Shown one piece after another: positions 28,170-37,229 of a stretch of 64,000 bases of DNA. The DNA lies in contig CABVSA010000001.1 in assembly GCA_902500805.1 (NCBI GenBank), positions 1 through 64,000 of the forward strand. Direction: 5' to 3'. The notes under the pieces were generated by a model that had not been told where the DNA came from, did no database searches, and saw only the letters and a program-made list of their open reading frames with translations. The position numbers were made by a program, and so were the translations under genes. Within the stretch, counting starts at the first letter, position 1; the number at the start of each line of letters is the position of its first letter. This DNA comes from an uncultured Nitrospira sp. (lineage in GTDB: Bacteria; Nitrospirota; Nitrospiria; Nitrospirales; Nitrospiraceae).

Positions 28170-29618
28170 CTACGAAGCTTTCTTTGACGCACTCCCGTGT
28201 TCCTGGAGTGCGTCTGCCACAAGTTCCAATTTCATACCGCGTGATGCTTTGATCAACACCACATCTCCAGACTTGGCGATACCCTTTATCGCGTTAGCAG
28301 CAACATGCGCATCCGAGACTGTCATAATGCAGGATGGATCTTGCCCTGCAGCCCTCGCACCCTTAGCAAGGTGTTGCGCCAAGGGTCCACAGGCGATAAG
28401 TTGATCGACCCGGTGCCGTGCGACGAATTCACCAACGTCCTCATGCATCCGAGCGGCATTCGGACCAAGCTCGAGCATATCCCCCAATACGGCAATCTTC
28501 TTTCCCTTCGCCTTGACCTGGGCTAAGAGCTGGACAGCTGCGGTCATCGATGCCGGGTTGGCGTTATAGCAGTCAATGATCAGCTTGACGCCGCGATACA
28601 CAGAAACCTGAGATCTCATGGCAGCCGGTCGAAATTTCGAGAGCCCCCGAGCGATCGCCGATCCTGACAACCCTAGGACGGTGCCCACCGCTGCCGCTGC
28701 CAGCGCATTGGCGACATTATGTTCTCCTTGGACCCGGACATGAACAGTAGTACGACGTACATGTCCTGGAAGCAGGAGATGAAAGATCGTTCCATTGCCT
28801 TTATCCGTTGTGACATCCATTGCACGAACATCGGCCTTCGCTGACAGCCCAAATGACACCACGCGGCATCGGGCTCGTGCTGCAAGATAGTCATAGAAGG
28901 AATCATCGGCATTCAGGATTGCGGTTCCATTTGGGGGAAGACAATCAAGCAACTCTGCTTTCGCTTGAGCAGAAACGTCCATGGATCCAAAAAACTCAAG
29001 ATGATCCGGTCCGATGTTCGTAATGATGCCAATCGTCGGGTCAGCGATCTCACACAACCTGGTCGTCTGCCCGACATTGTCCACTCCCATTTCGATGACC
29101 GCCCCTTGATGTTTGGCATTGAGGCGGAACACCGTTTGAGGAACCCCCAACCGATTGTTGAGATTGCCCTCTGTCTTGAGGATCTTCCAACGATGCGCCA
29201 TGACACTCGCGACCATTTCCTTGGTTGTCGTCTTGCCGTTACTGCCCGTGACGGCGACGACCGGAATGTGGAAGCGACGCCGAACATGCGCGGCCAGCTG
29301 TTGGTAGGCATACAGTGGGTCAGGAACACCAAGGATCACCGGCCTTATTCGCCTGGAGAGAGATTTTCCATCACAGAGTGAGACGTCGTATGAGTCGAAC
29401 ACGATCGCCCCAGCTGCGCCTCGCGCGAGCGCCGTTTTAACAAAATCATGTCCATCGAATCGCTCGCCTCGTATCGCGACAAAGAGATCTCCCGGGCGAA
29501 GGGATCGAGTGTCAAGACAGATACGCCGGACACACTGGTTTCCCCAGTCAGCTCCGTCTCCGCGTAAGACTCGCCCTCCGATCACCTCTCGCACCTCTTC
29601 GCCGGAAAAGAGTGTCAT
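28170..29618 (-). CDS. murF: UDP-MurNAc-tripeptide--D-alanyl-D-alanine ligase
   Basis: Last cytoplasmic Mur ligase, adding D-Ala-D-Ala made by Ddl. The substrate domain with DTRSLRPGDLFVAIRGERFDGHDF is followed by ATP loop VTGSNGKTTTKEM, the carbamylated-lysine region, and DCYNANPASM. 482 residues, 14 bp before mraY. Confidence 0.98.
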   Translation of the reverse strand: MTLFSGEEVREVIGGRVLRGDGADWGNQCVRRICLDTRSLRPGDLFVAIRGERFDGHDFVKTALARGAAGAIVFDSYDVSLCDGKSLSRRIRPVILGVPDPLYAYQQLAAHVRRRFHIPVVAVTGSNGKTTTKEMVASVMAHRWKILKTEGNLNNRLGVPQTVFRLNAKHQGAVIEMGVDNVGQTTRLCEIADPTIGIITNIGPDHLEFFGSMDVSAQAKAELLDCLPPNGTAILNADDSFYDYLAARARCRVVSFGLSAKADVRAMDVTTDKGNGTIFHLLLPGHVRRTTVHVRVQGEHNVANALAAAAVGTVLGLSGSAIARGLSKFRPAAMRSQVSVYRGVKLIIDCYNANPASMTAAVQLLAQVKAKGKKIAVLGDMLELGPNAARMHEDVGEFVARHRVDQLIACGPLAQHLAKGARAAGQDPSCIMTVSDAHVAANAIKGIAKSGDVVLIKASRGMKLELVADALQEHGSASKKAS

Positions 29619-29659
29619 GGCTGCACTTCCCCGCAGCGACCAATTTCTTCTGGTCTGTG

Positions 29660-31162
29660 TTAAGCGTGAAATTTGAGTCTTTCAATCGCATCGCGTGCCA
29701 CTTCGCGATCGTCGAAGTGATGCTTCGTTGTGCCGATGATCTGATAATCCTCATGCCCCTTTCCGGCGATCAGGACGATATCCGCTGCTTGTGCTTCTCG
29801 TACGGCCGTCTCAATCGCTTCCCGCCGATCAGCGATCTTGCGATACTGAACGTGAGGCCGTTGTTGCAACGCCTTTACCACCCCTTGCTCCACTTGCTCT
29901 AGAATCGCGTACGGATCTTCCGTTCTTGGATTGTCCGAGGTGAGAATCACGACATCACTGGAACGCACAGCTGCTTCCCCCATCTTTGGCCGCTTCCCCC
30001 GATCACGATCCCCGCCACAGCCAAATACCGTGATGATTCGTCCTGCCTTCACTACTTCGGCCGCCAGCAGTAGTCGATTCAATGCATCCTCAGTGTGAGC
30101 ATAATCGACTACAACCGTGAACGGTTGGCCCATCATCACTCGCTCGAACCGGCCAGGCACATTCGTGACTCGAGTGACGGCGTGATGAATTTGATCAGGC
30201 GTTGCCCCTTCATGAAGGGCAACCCCAATGGCCGCCAGCAGATTGTAAACGTTGTGTTCGCCCACAAGGTGACTCTCGATTCGAAAATTCCCCAATGGAG
30301 TCACGGCAGTAAACCCAGTCCCCTGAAGGGAAAGTCGTACATCTTCCGCACGTAGGTCGGCTTTGGCCTTGAGGGCATAGGTCCACACTGGCACGGGACA
30401 ATTCTCAACGATACGTGGGCCATAGGAATCATCAATATTGACGATCGCCCGTTTATTCGCTTTATGGCCATTGGCCAGTCCGGTAAACAGTCGCAACTTT
30501 GCCTGAAAGTAGGCTTCCATCGTCCCGTGAAAATCGAGATGGTCCTGTGTCAGATTTGAAAAAACCGCTACATCATATTCACACCCACTCGTACGATCCT
30601 GGGCCAAGGCATGTGAGGAAACTTCCATCACAGCCGCCGTGCATCCGTAAGTCACCATGCGCGCGAGCAACTGCTGGAGCTCAAGCGCTCCGGGAGTCGT
30701 ATGTGCCGCAGGAGTGACGGTGTCCCCAATTTGATAGGCAACCGTACCGATCACCCCCACCCGAGCACTGATCGCTTCCAAGAATGCTTTGCAGACATAT
30801 GTTGTCGTGGTCTTCCCGTTCGTTCCCGTCACGCCAACCATCCGCAACCGCGACGATGGATCTCTATAGAACTGGCTCCCCAGAAGACCCAACGCTCTTC
30901 GCGAGTCCTCAACGCAGACAAAAGGGATCGTTCCTGTCTCCATTGAGTGCTGTGCAACTACACCCCCGGCGCCTCTGCTCAGCGCCATCGGCACAAATTG
31001 ATGCCCATCCACCCGCTCGCCTTTCACCGCCACAAACAAACTCCCAGTTGAAACCGTACGGGAGTCGTCCGTGATCTCCTTCACAGCCATACCGAGGTCG
31101 CCTCGACGCTCAAGAATTGGCACGCGCCCCTCAAGTGCTTGGAGCATGGTGGCAAAGGTCAT
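29660..31162 (-). CDS. murE: UDP-MurNAc-dipeptide--meso-diaminopimelate ligase
   Basis: Third Mur ligase. ATP loop GVTGTNGKTTTTYV and the substrate-selecting motif TSDNPRTEDP are present; DNPR is the signature of enzymes that use meso-diaminopimelate rather than lysine, so the wall is DAP-type as in Gram-negatives. 500 residues. 27 bp separate it from ftsI. Confidence 0.98.
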   Translation of the reverse strand: MTFATMLQALEGRVPILERRGDLGMAVKEITDDSRTVSTGSLFVAVKGERVDGHQFVPMALSRGAGGVVAQHSMETGTIPFVCVEDSRRALGLLGSQFYRDPSSRLRMVGVTGTNGKTTTTYVCKAFLEAISARVGVIGTVAYQIGDTVTPAAHTTPGALELQQLLARMVTYGCTAAVMEVSSHALAQDRTSGCEYDVAVFSNLTQDHLDFHGTMEAYFQAKLRLFTGLANGHKANKRAIVNIDDSYGPRIVENCPVPVWTYALKAKADLRAEDVRLSLQGTGFTAVTPLGNFRIESHLVGEHNVYNLLAAIGVALHEGATPDQIHHAVTRVTNVPGRFERVMMGQPFTVVVDYAHTEDALNRLLLAAEVVKAGRIITVFGCGGDRDRGKRPKMGEAAVRSSDVVILTSDNPRTEDPYAILEQVEQGVVKALQQRPHVQYRKIADRREAIETAVREAQAADIVLIAGKGHEDYQIIGTTKHHFDDREVARDAIERLKFHA

Positions 31163-31189
31163 CGAGGTTTCCTAGTATAATCAGGTTTA

Positions 31190-32899
31190 CTACCGTGCCA
31201 TGGCCAGCGTAACTGGTTCGTGCGATCCCACGCCTAAGTAGTTCAGCACCTGCTCACCGACGCGGCTAAAGACAGGAGCGGCCACCGTCCCGCCCCACGC
31301 ATCGCCCTGAGGTTCATCGATCACCACGATCATTGCCAGCCGCGGGTTGTCCGCAGGGACATACCCCGCGAACGATGTCACAAACCGAGAAACCGAGTAG
31401 CTACCCGTTCGAGAGTCAATCTTTTGGGCTGTGCCCGTCTTCCCGGCCACCCGAAATCCCGGGATGGCCGCCTTCCCCCCTGTTCCATCTGTAACGACTC
31501 CCTCTAAAATCTTCGTGACCGTATGAGCAGTTTCTGGAGACACCACTCGTCGTCTGACCTGAGGAGACACTCGTTTCAAAAGATGCCCCTCGGGACCTCG
31601 AATCTCTGAAACCACGTAGGGCTTCATCAGTACCCCTTCGTTTGCCAAAGCTGCGATTGCAGAGACCATCTGAAGTGGCGTAACACCTATTTCCTGTCCC
31701 ATTGAAATCGAGGCAACAGAACGCCGTCCCCAGTCCTTCGGACGCTTGACCAACCCTGCGCCTTCCCCTGGAAGATCGATCTCCGTCTTTTGCCCAAACC
31801 CGAACGTCTGAAGATACCGATGAAGCCGCTGCTCTCCCAACGCCATGCCGATCTTCGCCGCACCAATATTGCTGGACTTCTGTATAACCTGTGAAAAGGA
31901 GACCCAGCCAAGTTTCTCATGATCATGAATGACCGTGTTGGCGATAGTCATACGACCATGCTCTCCAAAGACCAATGTATTCGGCTTCACCACATGCTCT
32001 TCAATGGCCGCCGCCGCCACCACAGCTTTCAGTGTTGACCCCGGCTCGTACGCATCTGCAAGCGCCTTGTTTCGCCATCGATCAGGGCTCAGATTAGAAA
32101 CGACATTTGGATCAAAGCGGGGGCTCACCGCCATAGCCAACACTGCCCCGGTCTGGGGGTCCAAGACAATCATCGTACCCGACTTTGCCTGAGCGCGCGT
32201 TACGGCATCCTCAAGCTCTCTCTCGGTGATGTACTGAATAACCTCATCGATCGTGAGCGCGAGGTTATGCCCCGGTGTGGGATTGCGTTCCGTCAGATCG
32301 GTTGGAAACACCGAACGACCCAGCGCATCCCGTTGGAGGATCATCATTCGCTTTTCACCGCGCAAGTAGGATTCATACCGATGCTCAACGCCTTCCAGCC
32401 CCTCCCCATCCATGCCAGCAAAACCCAGCACATGCGAAAGAAATGGCCCTTTGGGGTAGAACCGGCGTCCCTCCATCACAACCCCAACCCCATCAAGGGA
32501 TAGCCGCTCCAAACGTCGCCCCTGCTCAGGATCTAACTTTCGAGCCAGCCACACAAAACTCCGCGCCTGTCGAAGCTTGCGCTCCAACTCATCGCTCCGA
32601 ACTTGCAAGACGGGAGCAAGCATCCGAGCAGTTTTCGTCGGACTGTCCAATGTAATTGGAACCCCAAACGCGGACGGCACTTCAACATTCATCGCCAAAA
32701 CCTTACCGTGCCTATCGACAATCGTACCGCGCGCTCCCTCCAGAGATACCGTCTTTCGATGTTGTCGATCCGCTTTGACCGACAGTTCAGCAGCTTGCCA
32801 GACCTGCAACGTCACCAGGCGGAACAGAACCACCCCAAATCCACTCAGCAGCAGCACCAGTAGGATATGGTGACGACCGCTAGGAACAAAACCCGCCAC
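31190..32899 (-). CDS. ftsI: Septal penicillin-binding protein FtsI (class B PBP)
   Basis: Divisome transpeptidase. A membrane anchor lies near residues 10-30, then the dimerisation domain, then the transpeptidase domain with SxxK as STLK in EPGSTLK, the SSN motif (KSSNIGAAKIG) and KTGT in VAGKTGTAQK. 569 residues, no C-terminal PASTA repeats. Its first base is shared with the end of ftsL. Confidence 0.97.
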   Translation of the reverse strand: MAGFVPSGRHHILLVLLLSGFGVVLFRLVTLQVWQAAELSVKADRQHRKTVSLEGARGTIVDRHGKVLAMNVEVPSAFGVPITLDSPTKTARMLAPVLQVRSDELERKLRQARSFVWLARKLDPEQGRRLERLSLDGVGVVMEGRRFYPKGPFLSHVLGFAGMDGEGLEGVEHRYESYLRGEKRMMILQRDALGRSVFPTDLTERNPTPGHNLALTIDEVIQYITERELEDAVTRAQAKSGTMIVLDPQTGAVLAMAVSPRFDPNVVSNLSPDRWRNKALADAYEPGSTLKAVVAAAAIEEHVVKPNTLVFGEHGRMTIANTVIHDHEKLGWVSFSQVIQKSSNIGAAKIGMALGEQRLHRYLQTFGFGQKTEIDLPGEGAGLVKRPKDWGRRSVASISMGQEIGVTPLQMVSAIAALANEGVLMKPYVVSEIRGPEGHLLKRVSPQVRRRVVSPETAHTVTKILEGVVTDGTGGKAAIPGFRVAGKTGTAQKIDSRTGSYSVSRFVTSFAGYVPADNPRLAMIVVIDEPQGDAWGGTVAAPVFSRVGEQVLNYLGVGSHEPVTLAMAR

Positions 32900-33240
32900 T
32901 AGTACCTCCTAGCCAGCAGATCACTCTTCGCGACTCGGACTTCTACCGGCGACACATCAGCGACCGCCACCGGCTGCATACTGCCCGGCCTGAACTGAAC
33001 CAATATGACCTGCCCTTGCTGCGGCAGACTCATCCCGAGCTCTTTGGTCGCCACCCGTGCAATCCGACCGGACGCACTCAAGGTGGAAAACTGCACCTTT
33101 AATTCATCACGTTGTCGCTCCAGCGTAGTTTTATCGCGCTTCAGCCGTTCGATCTGATACCCAACCCGAACCATATCAACGCGCTCCCACACGAACACGA
33201 ACACGAGACACAGCCCAAGAAGAACAGCCAAGATTTTCAT
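32899..33240 (-). CDS. ftsL: FtsL-like cell division protein
   Basis: Small bitopic protein of 113 residues with one N-terminal membrane helix (about 2-20) and a coiled coil (about 27-60), the layout of FtsL. Sequence similarity in this family is always weak, so the call rests mostly on its place between rsmH and ftsI. It overlaps rsmH by four bases and ftsI by one. Confidence 0.85.
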   Translation of the reverse strand: MKILAVLLGLCLVFVFVWERVDMVRVGYQIERLKRDKTTLERQRDELKVQFSTLSASGRIARVATKELGMSLPQQGQVILVQFRPGSMQPVAVADVSPVEVRVAKSDLLARRY

Positions 33241-34166
33241 GACAGCTCCTGCTTCGGTTGACGTTCAGCAACACGCAATTTGGCACTTCGTGATCGTGGA
33301 TTCCGCTCACACTCTTCCCTGGACGGAATGAGCGGTTTCTTCGTGCACAAGGAAAGTTGCGCGTGAGGTCCCTGCGCAAGAGACCGGAACGTGTGCTTGA
33401 CCTTACGGTCTTCAAGGGAATGAAAAGAAATCGCGCAGATTCTCCCCCCTTCCGACAGAACGTCGGTCGCATCTCGAAGTGACGGCTCAATGCTCTCAAG
33501 CTCTTGGTTCACGGCAATGCGAATCGCCTGAAACGTGCGCGTCGCGCAATGAATCCGGCCGTGTCGATACGACGCCGGCACCGAACGCGCGACGATTGCA
33601 GCCAATGCCCCTGTCGTCTCAATCCGACAACGCTGCCGTTCCTGCACAATAGTCTGAGCAATCCGCCGCGCATACCGCTCCTCTCCGAACTGGTAGATAA
33701 TGTCCGCAAGCACGGATTCGGAGCTGGCGTTCACCACCTCGGTGGCAGTGAGACCGATCGACTGGTCCATACGCATATCGAGGGGGCCATCCTGCTGAAA
33801 ACTGAATCCTCTTGCAGCATCGTCGATCTGCGGAGAAGAAACCCCAAAATCAAAGATCACCCCTCCAACGGTGGAAATTCCCACATCTGCCAGATGCTGT
33901 TTTAAATCTCGATGGTTCCCCTGGCGCAACACGACGTGATCTCCAAACCGACTCAACCGCTGTCGACTGAACTCAATCGCGTCCAGATCGCGATCTAACC
34001 CTATGACTTTCGTTCCAGGTTGACCAGACTCCAAGAGCAATTCGGCATGTCCACCGTATCCCACCGTACAATCCAAAATGGTGATTGGCCGATTTGGAAT
34101 GAGCCACTCACAGACCTCATTCCCAAACACTGATATGTGCGGAATTTCACAATTAATCTTTTCCAC
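33237..34166 (-). CDS. rsmH: 16S rRNA (cytosine-1402-N4)-methyltransferase
   Basis: SAM-dependent rRNA methyltransferase that heads the dcw cluster here. ILDCTVGYGGHAELLLE is the SAM site (usual DxTxGxGGHS), with GVIFDFGVSSPQIDDAARGFSF and the C-terminal SFHSLEDRKVKHTF (key: S-F-H-S-x-E-D-R). 309 residues. The only upstream start is a GTG (stop codon TAG two codons earlier), and it overlaps one of the TGGG repeats of the proposed MraZ operator, with no good Shine-Dalgarno. Confidence 0.96.
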   Translation of the reverse strand: MEKINCEIPHISVFGNEVCEWLIPNRPITILDCTVGYGGHAELLLESGQPGTKVIGLDRDLDAIEFSRQRLSRFGDHVVLRQGNHRDLKQHLADVGISTVGGVIFDFGVSSPQIDDAARGFSFQQDGPLDMRMDQSIGLTATEVVNASSESVLADIIYQFGEERYARRIAQTIVQERQRCRIETTGALAAIVARSVPASYRHGRIHCATRTFQAIRIAVNQELESIEPSLRDATDVLSEGGRICAISFHSLEDRKVKHTFRSLAQGPHAQLSLCTKKPLIPSREECERNPRSRSAKLRVAERQPKQELS

Positions 34167-34189
34167 CCACTATCCACCACTTTTACCCA
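34166..34189 (-). promoter_or_regulatory. MraZ-box-like operator (three 10-bp-spaced repeats)
   Basis: On the minus strand TGGG (34186-34189), TGGT (34176-34179) and TGGG (34166-34169) recur with an exact 10-bp period. The known MraZ operator is a series of TGGG(N) repeats with this spacing in front of the dcw cluster. Here the repeats lie from about +5 to +28 of the predicted transcript and touch the rsmH GTG. No mraZ gene is adjacent. Confidence 0.6.
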
Positions 34190-34200
34190 TTACTTGGGGA

Positions 34201-34228
34201 AGTATACTCTCGCATTTCTGGTTGTCAA
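34201..34228 (-). promoter_or_regulatory. Sigma-70-like promoter of the dcw cluster
   Basis: Minus strand TTGACA (34223-34228), 16-bp spacer and TATACT (34201-34206). The predicted start is near 34194, giving a short leader of about 28 nt to the rsmH GTG. It is the only strong promoter seen for the 20-kb cluster, which is otherwise tightly packed. Confidence 0.75.
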
Positions 34229-34425
34229 CTGCATTTCAGTGACTTATAGCTCGTTGTACCTGTAGATAACGTGCAGGATGGCACATGCCATGGGGGCTAA
34301 TTCTTCTGTCCTATAGGTCTAAGTGGCTAGATCATTTGCCTTTTTTCAATTAGCCTCCCGACTTCACCTCGTCCAACTCTTTGAGTTTCATTGACTTCCC
34401 CAACCTTGAATTAGAGAATGGCGTC

Positions 34426-35529
34426 ATGTGGAAAACTACCCCCACTTATTTCCTTACAGGTCTTTCCCTCCTAGTTGCCTCCGTCTTTTTGATCGGGGAG
34501 CAACCCCTGGCAAAAGACTTTAATCCTGACAACCCACTCAATCCACCGGCGCCGGTTTTTTGGTGTCCCGACAAGACACCCGACCAGCAGATTACGACAG
34601 GCAAGAACTCCGGCTGCAAACCCCTCTATGATCAGCAGGCCATGGAATCGTTCCAAGAGTCCGCGCGGAATCGAGGATTTGACCTTCCAGAGCGTGATCC
34701 GATCAAAATCATTGACTTACAAAATGCCGCTTCGAAGTTTTCTGATCGCTATCGGACGTTTGTGTCCTGCTGCCTCACCGACGGTGACGCACCTGGGGAT
34801 ATCGTGGACCTTATCGATGAGGCGAACCACATCCTCAAAGCAGTCCAGCAAAAGGGCATCTATAATTCGTCCGGGTTTGGGAAGGGACAGGGAGCCACCA
34901 CCGCAGGTCCTGGGAATGGCACGGGAAATGGCGGCCTAGGCGGTGGCCCTGGAGTTGCCCCAAAACTTGGAACATTTGCACGGCAATTCACACTCAGTGA
35001 AATCGTGGGGACCGTCGCACGTGCCCGTGAAGATCTGCTTCGCCTACACGACCGCCTGGACATGTTGAATAAAGCTCAGGAGAACCTCAAAGAGGTTGAC
35101 TATGAGAGCAGTGGGCGTGCCAGATTACAGATTCAGGAGGAGGAGGAAGCAATCAAGAAGGAGTTCCAGACAAAAAAGCCACCCTCCGCTGCCCCAACAG
35201 GCATGGCTATACAGGACACCAGCTTGCGCTCACGAATCGGTGGAGACATTGAAGACACCAGATTGAACGCCAACTTCGGCGCAGACATCGGCGCCTCGGT
35301 TTCTCCTTACAGCAATGTGAATGAATCACTTCGTCCTCGTCGAGGGGAGACCATTCACGACAGCCAAATCCCTCATCGACCTGGCACAGATATTCAAGAC
35401 ACCACCATGTCGAGCAGCACAGGCTTTGAAGTGGATCGCTCTCAAAATCGCGACGGATCTTCCACAGTTCCTCGGCGGGGAGTCGGCGCCGCAATAGGGG
35501 ATTCCGATTTAAACAGCCAGCGCCGATAG
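34426..35529 (+). CDS. Secreted protein with C-terminal 13-residue repeats, unknown function
   Basis: Not recognised. ATG 34426 places a signal peptide (hydrophobic core about residues 8-22) at the N-terminus; the frame is open to 34381 without one. A central region with Cys-Cys and acidic helices is followed by a Gly-rich linker (about 150-180), a coiled coil (about 195-245) and, from about residue 259 to the end of the 367, a degenerate 13-residue repeat with consensus G-x-x-I-x-D-T/S-x-L. Four units are exactly 13 long; others carry insertions. It is divergent from rsmH across about 260 bp. Confidence 0.75.
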   Translation: MWKTTPTYFLTGLSLLVASVFLIGEQPLAKDFNPDNPLNPPAPVFWCPDKTPDQQITTGKNSGCKPLYDQQAMESFQESARNRGFDLPERDPIKIIDLQNAASKFSDRYRTFVSCCLTDGDAPGDIVDLIDEANHILKAVQQKGIYNSSGFGKGQGATTAGPGNGTGNGGLGGGPGVAPKLGTFARQFTLSEIVGTVARAREDLLRLHDRLDMLNKAQENLKEVDYESSGRARLQIQEEEEAIKKEFQTKKPPSAAPTGMAIQDTSLRSRIGGDIEDTRLNANFGADIGASVSPYSNVNESLRPRRGETIHDSQIPHRPGTDIQDTTMSSSTGFEVDRSQNRDGSSTVPRRGVGAAIGDSDLNSQRR

Positions 35530-35540
35530 GTTTTCTCCCA

Positions 35541-36551
35541 CTATCCTCCGACCGGTGACATGGGCTCCCACGTCTCACCTGCATCCTGACTCCGGTAGAG
35601 ACCACTCCCGTTAGTGCCGGCATAGAACACCCGAGGATCAATGTCGCTCTGCGCAATCGCCCTGACATTGGTGGTCGCCAATCCCTTATTGATCAGTTTC
35701 CACACTGTCCCTCCATCGTCACTTCGATGCACCCCATCACGCCCCGTGATATAGAGTACACCCCGACGGGCTCGATTCAGCACCATTCCCACGATCATTT
35801 GATCCGCGAGCGATTCCCCTATTCTCTTCCAGGACTTGGCTCCATCCGTCGTTTTGTATATCCCAGCCAACGTGGCCGCATACACAACATCCGGCTCATA
35901 GGGGTCGACCAGTATCGCCGTCACGTTCAGGGCTCTAGACGTCTTCACCATATCTGGCGGAATGAGTCCATTATTGACCTTTTCCCAATGGCCGGCCTGA
36001 TCAGTCGATTTATACACGCCACCGCTCGTTCCCGCGTACAGTATCGAGGGACGCGTGGGGTCCATCCCAAGCGTCACGACCATGAGCACTTCTTTCATCC
36101 CCTCCATCTTCTTTGTCCACTGTTCGCCGCCATTCTTTGTTTCAAACACACCCATCGTCGTGGCAATAAAGATATGCTGTGCATCAGCGGGATCAAAGAG
36201 AAACTGATTCACAACAGAACTAATGGTCGCATCATCAAGCCCTGATCGCATCGAAGCCCAACGCTGTCCCCCATCATGGCTCTTGTAAACAGCATCGCCT
36301 TTCGTCCCAGCGTAAGCCGTCGCAGGATACGCCGGGTCAATCGCCATGGCGATGACGCGAGAATGACTCATCCCTTGCGAGAGATTCGTCCAGACCTGGC
36401 CACCGTCGCGGGTCTTATAGATGTAATCATTGGTCGCGACATAAATGATGTCGGGGCTCTTCGGATGGAGTTGAATCAGGACAATCGGATCACTGCGGTT
36501 GCAGCCGACAAACGAGGTCGCCAGAAAGAGGAGAGCGGGCAGAATCTTCAT
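35541..36551 (-). CDS. Asp-box beta-propeller lipoprotein (BNR/YCF48-like)
   Basis: Predicted lipoprotein: ATG 36551 starts a signal peptide ending in SFVGC, close to the lipobox. The remaining ~315 residues carry seven Asp-box repeats of the S/T-x-D-x-G-x-x-W type (e.g. TRDGGQVW, SHDGGQRW, TKNGGEQW, SDDGGTVW, SQDAGETW), so a seven-bladed propeller is likely. Such repeats occur in sialidases, sortilins and photosystem II assembly factor YCF48, but no sialidase catalytic residues stand out. An in-frame upstream start (36611) would overlap yajQ. It follows yajQ by 25 bp. Confidence 0.8.
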   Translation of the reverse strand: MKILPALLFLATSFVGCNRSDPIVLIQLHPKSPDIIYVATNDYIYKTRDGGQVWTNLSQGMSHSRVIAMAIDPAYPATAYAGTKGDAVYKSHDGGQRWASMRSGLDDATISSVVNQFLFDPADAQHIFIATTMGVFETKNGGEQWTKKMEGMKEVLMVVTLGMDPTRPSILYAGTSGGVYKSTDQAGHWEKVNNGLIPPDMVKTSRALNVTAILVDPYEPDVVYAATLAGIYKTTDGAKSWKRIGESLADQMIVGMVLNRARRGVLYITGRDGVHRSDDGGTVWKLINKGLATTNVRAIAQSDIDPRVFYAGTNGSGLYRSQDAGETWEPMSPVGG

Positions 36552-36576
36552 GAGGTTGCTATAAGCGCCACGCTGT

Positions 36577-37074
36577 TTACCTATAGTTTGTAAACTGCAG
36601 ATCGACCCCAAAATCCTTCCCTTTCAAGAAGGCAATAGCCGATTGGAGGTCATCCTTGCTCTTCCCCAGCACCCGGACCTGTTCGCCTTGAATCTGAGCT
36701 TGGACTTTCAATTTTGAATCTTTCACGGCTTTAGTAATTTCCTTCGCCTTATCCGAGGCCAGTCCACTCTGGATCTTCGCAACTTGTCGCACCGTCCCGC
36801 TGAGCGCTGGCTCAACTTCGCCATAATCAAATGCCTTCAACGACACTCCTCGCTTCACACACTTCGCCTTGATGATCTCGTGTACTGCCTTGAGCTTGTA
36901 CTCATCATCGGAGACCACAACCAATTCTTTTTCTTTCTCCTTGAGGGTGATCTCCGTCTTGGAGTCCTTAAAGTCAAAGCGCTGCTTGATCTCCTTCGTC
37001 GCCTGGTCCAGTGCGTTTTTCAGCTCCTGCATATTCACTTCTGATACCACATCGAATGAAAACTGATCAGCCAC
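36577..37074 (-). CDS. yajQ: YajQ family cyclic di-GMP-binding protein
   Basis: Cytosolic nucleotide-binding protein with two ferredoxin-like domains. Members bind c-di-GMP and some act with transcription factors. FSFDVVSEVNMQELKNALDQ and the FDFKDSKTEI segment are characteristic. 165 residues. The start is GTG, preceded by a near-perfect AAGGAGGAG. It fits the strong c-di-GMP flavour of this region, which also has four PilZ proteins. Confidence 0.95.
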   Translation of the reverse strand: MADQFSFDVVSEVNMQELKNALDQATKEIKQRFDFKDSKTEITLKEKEKELVVVSDDEYKLKAVHEIIKAKCVKRGVSLKAFDYGEVEPALSGTVRQVAKIQSGLASDKAKEITKAVKDSKLKVQAQIQGEQVRVLGKSKDDLQSAIAFLKGKDFGVDLQFTNYR

Positions 37075-37097
37075 AATCTCCTCCTTTTTTTCTTAAT

Positions 37098-37229
37098 CTA
37101 GAGACGGCGAGATAGTTGCTCTTTCACTGCGCGCATGCACCGAGCACCGCCGACAATCTTGTAATTCGATAGATCGAGTGCGCGCAGGGCACGAGCAATA
37201 AGGAAGACCCATATCGCCCTTAACAACAC
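37098..37229 (-). CDS. Possible 43-residue protein between cstA and yajQ
   Basis: A short frame from GTG (37229), overlapping the cstA stop by ten bases, to TAG. It begins with a hydrophobic stretch LLRAIWVFLIARALRAL and ends in a basic tail. Many CstA genes are followed by a small YbdD/KiaA gene; this product has the right place but lacks the YbdD signature, so it may be a highly diverged partner or chance. Confidence 0.3.
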   Translation of the reverse strand: MLLRAIWVFLIARALRALDLSNYKIVGGARCMRAVKEQLSRRL

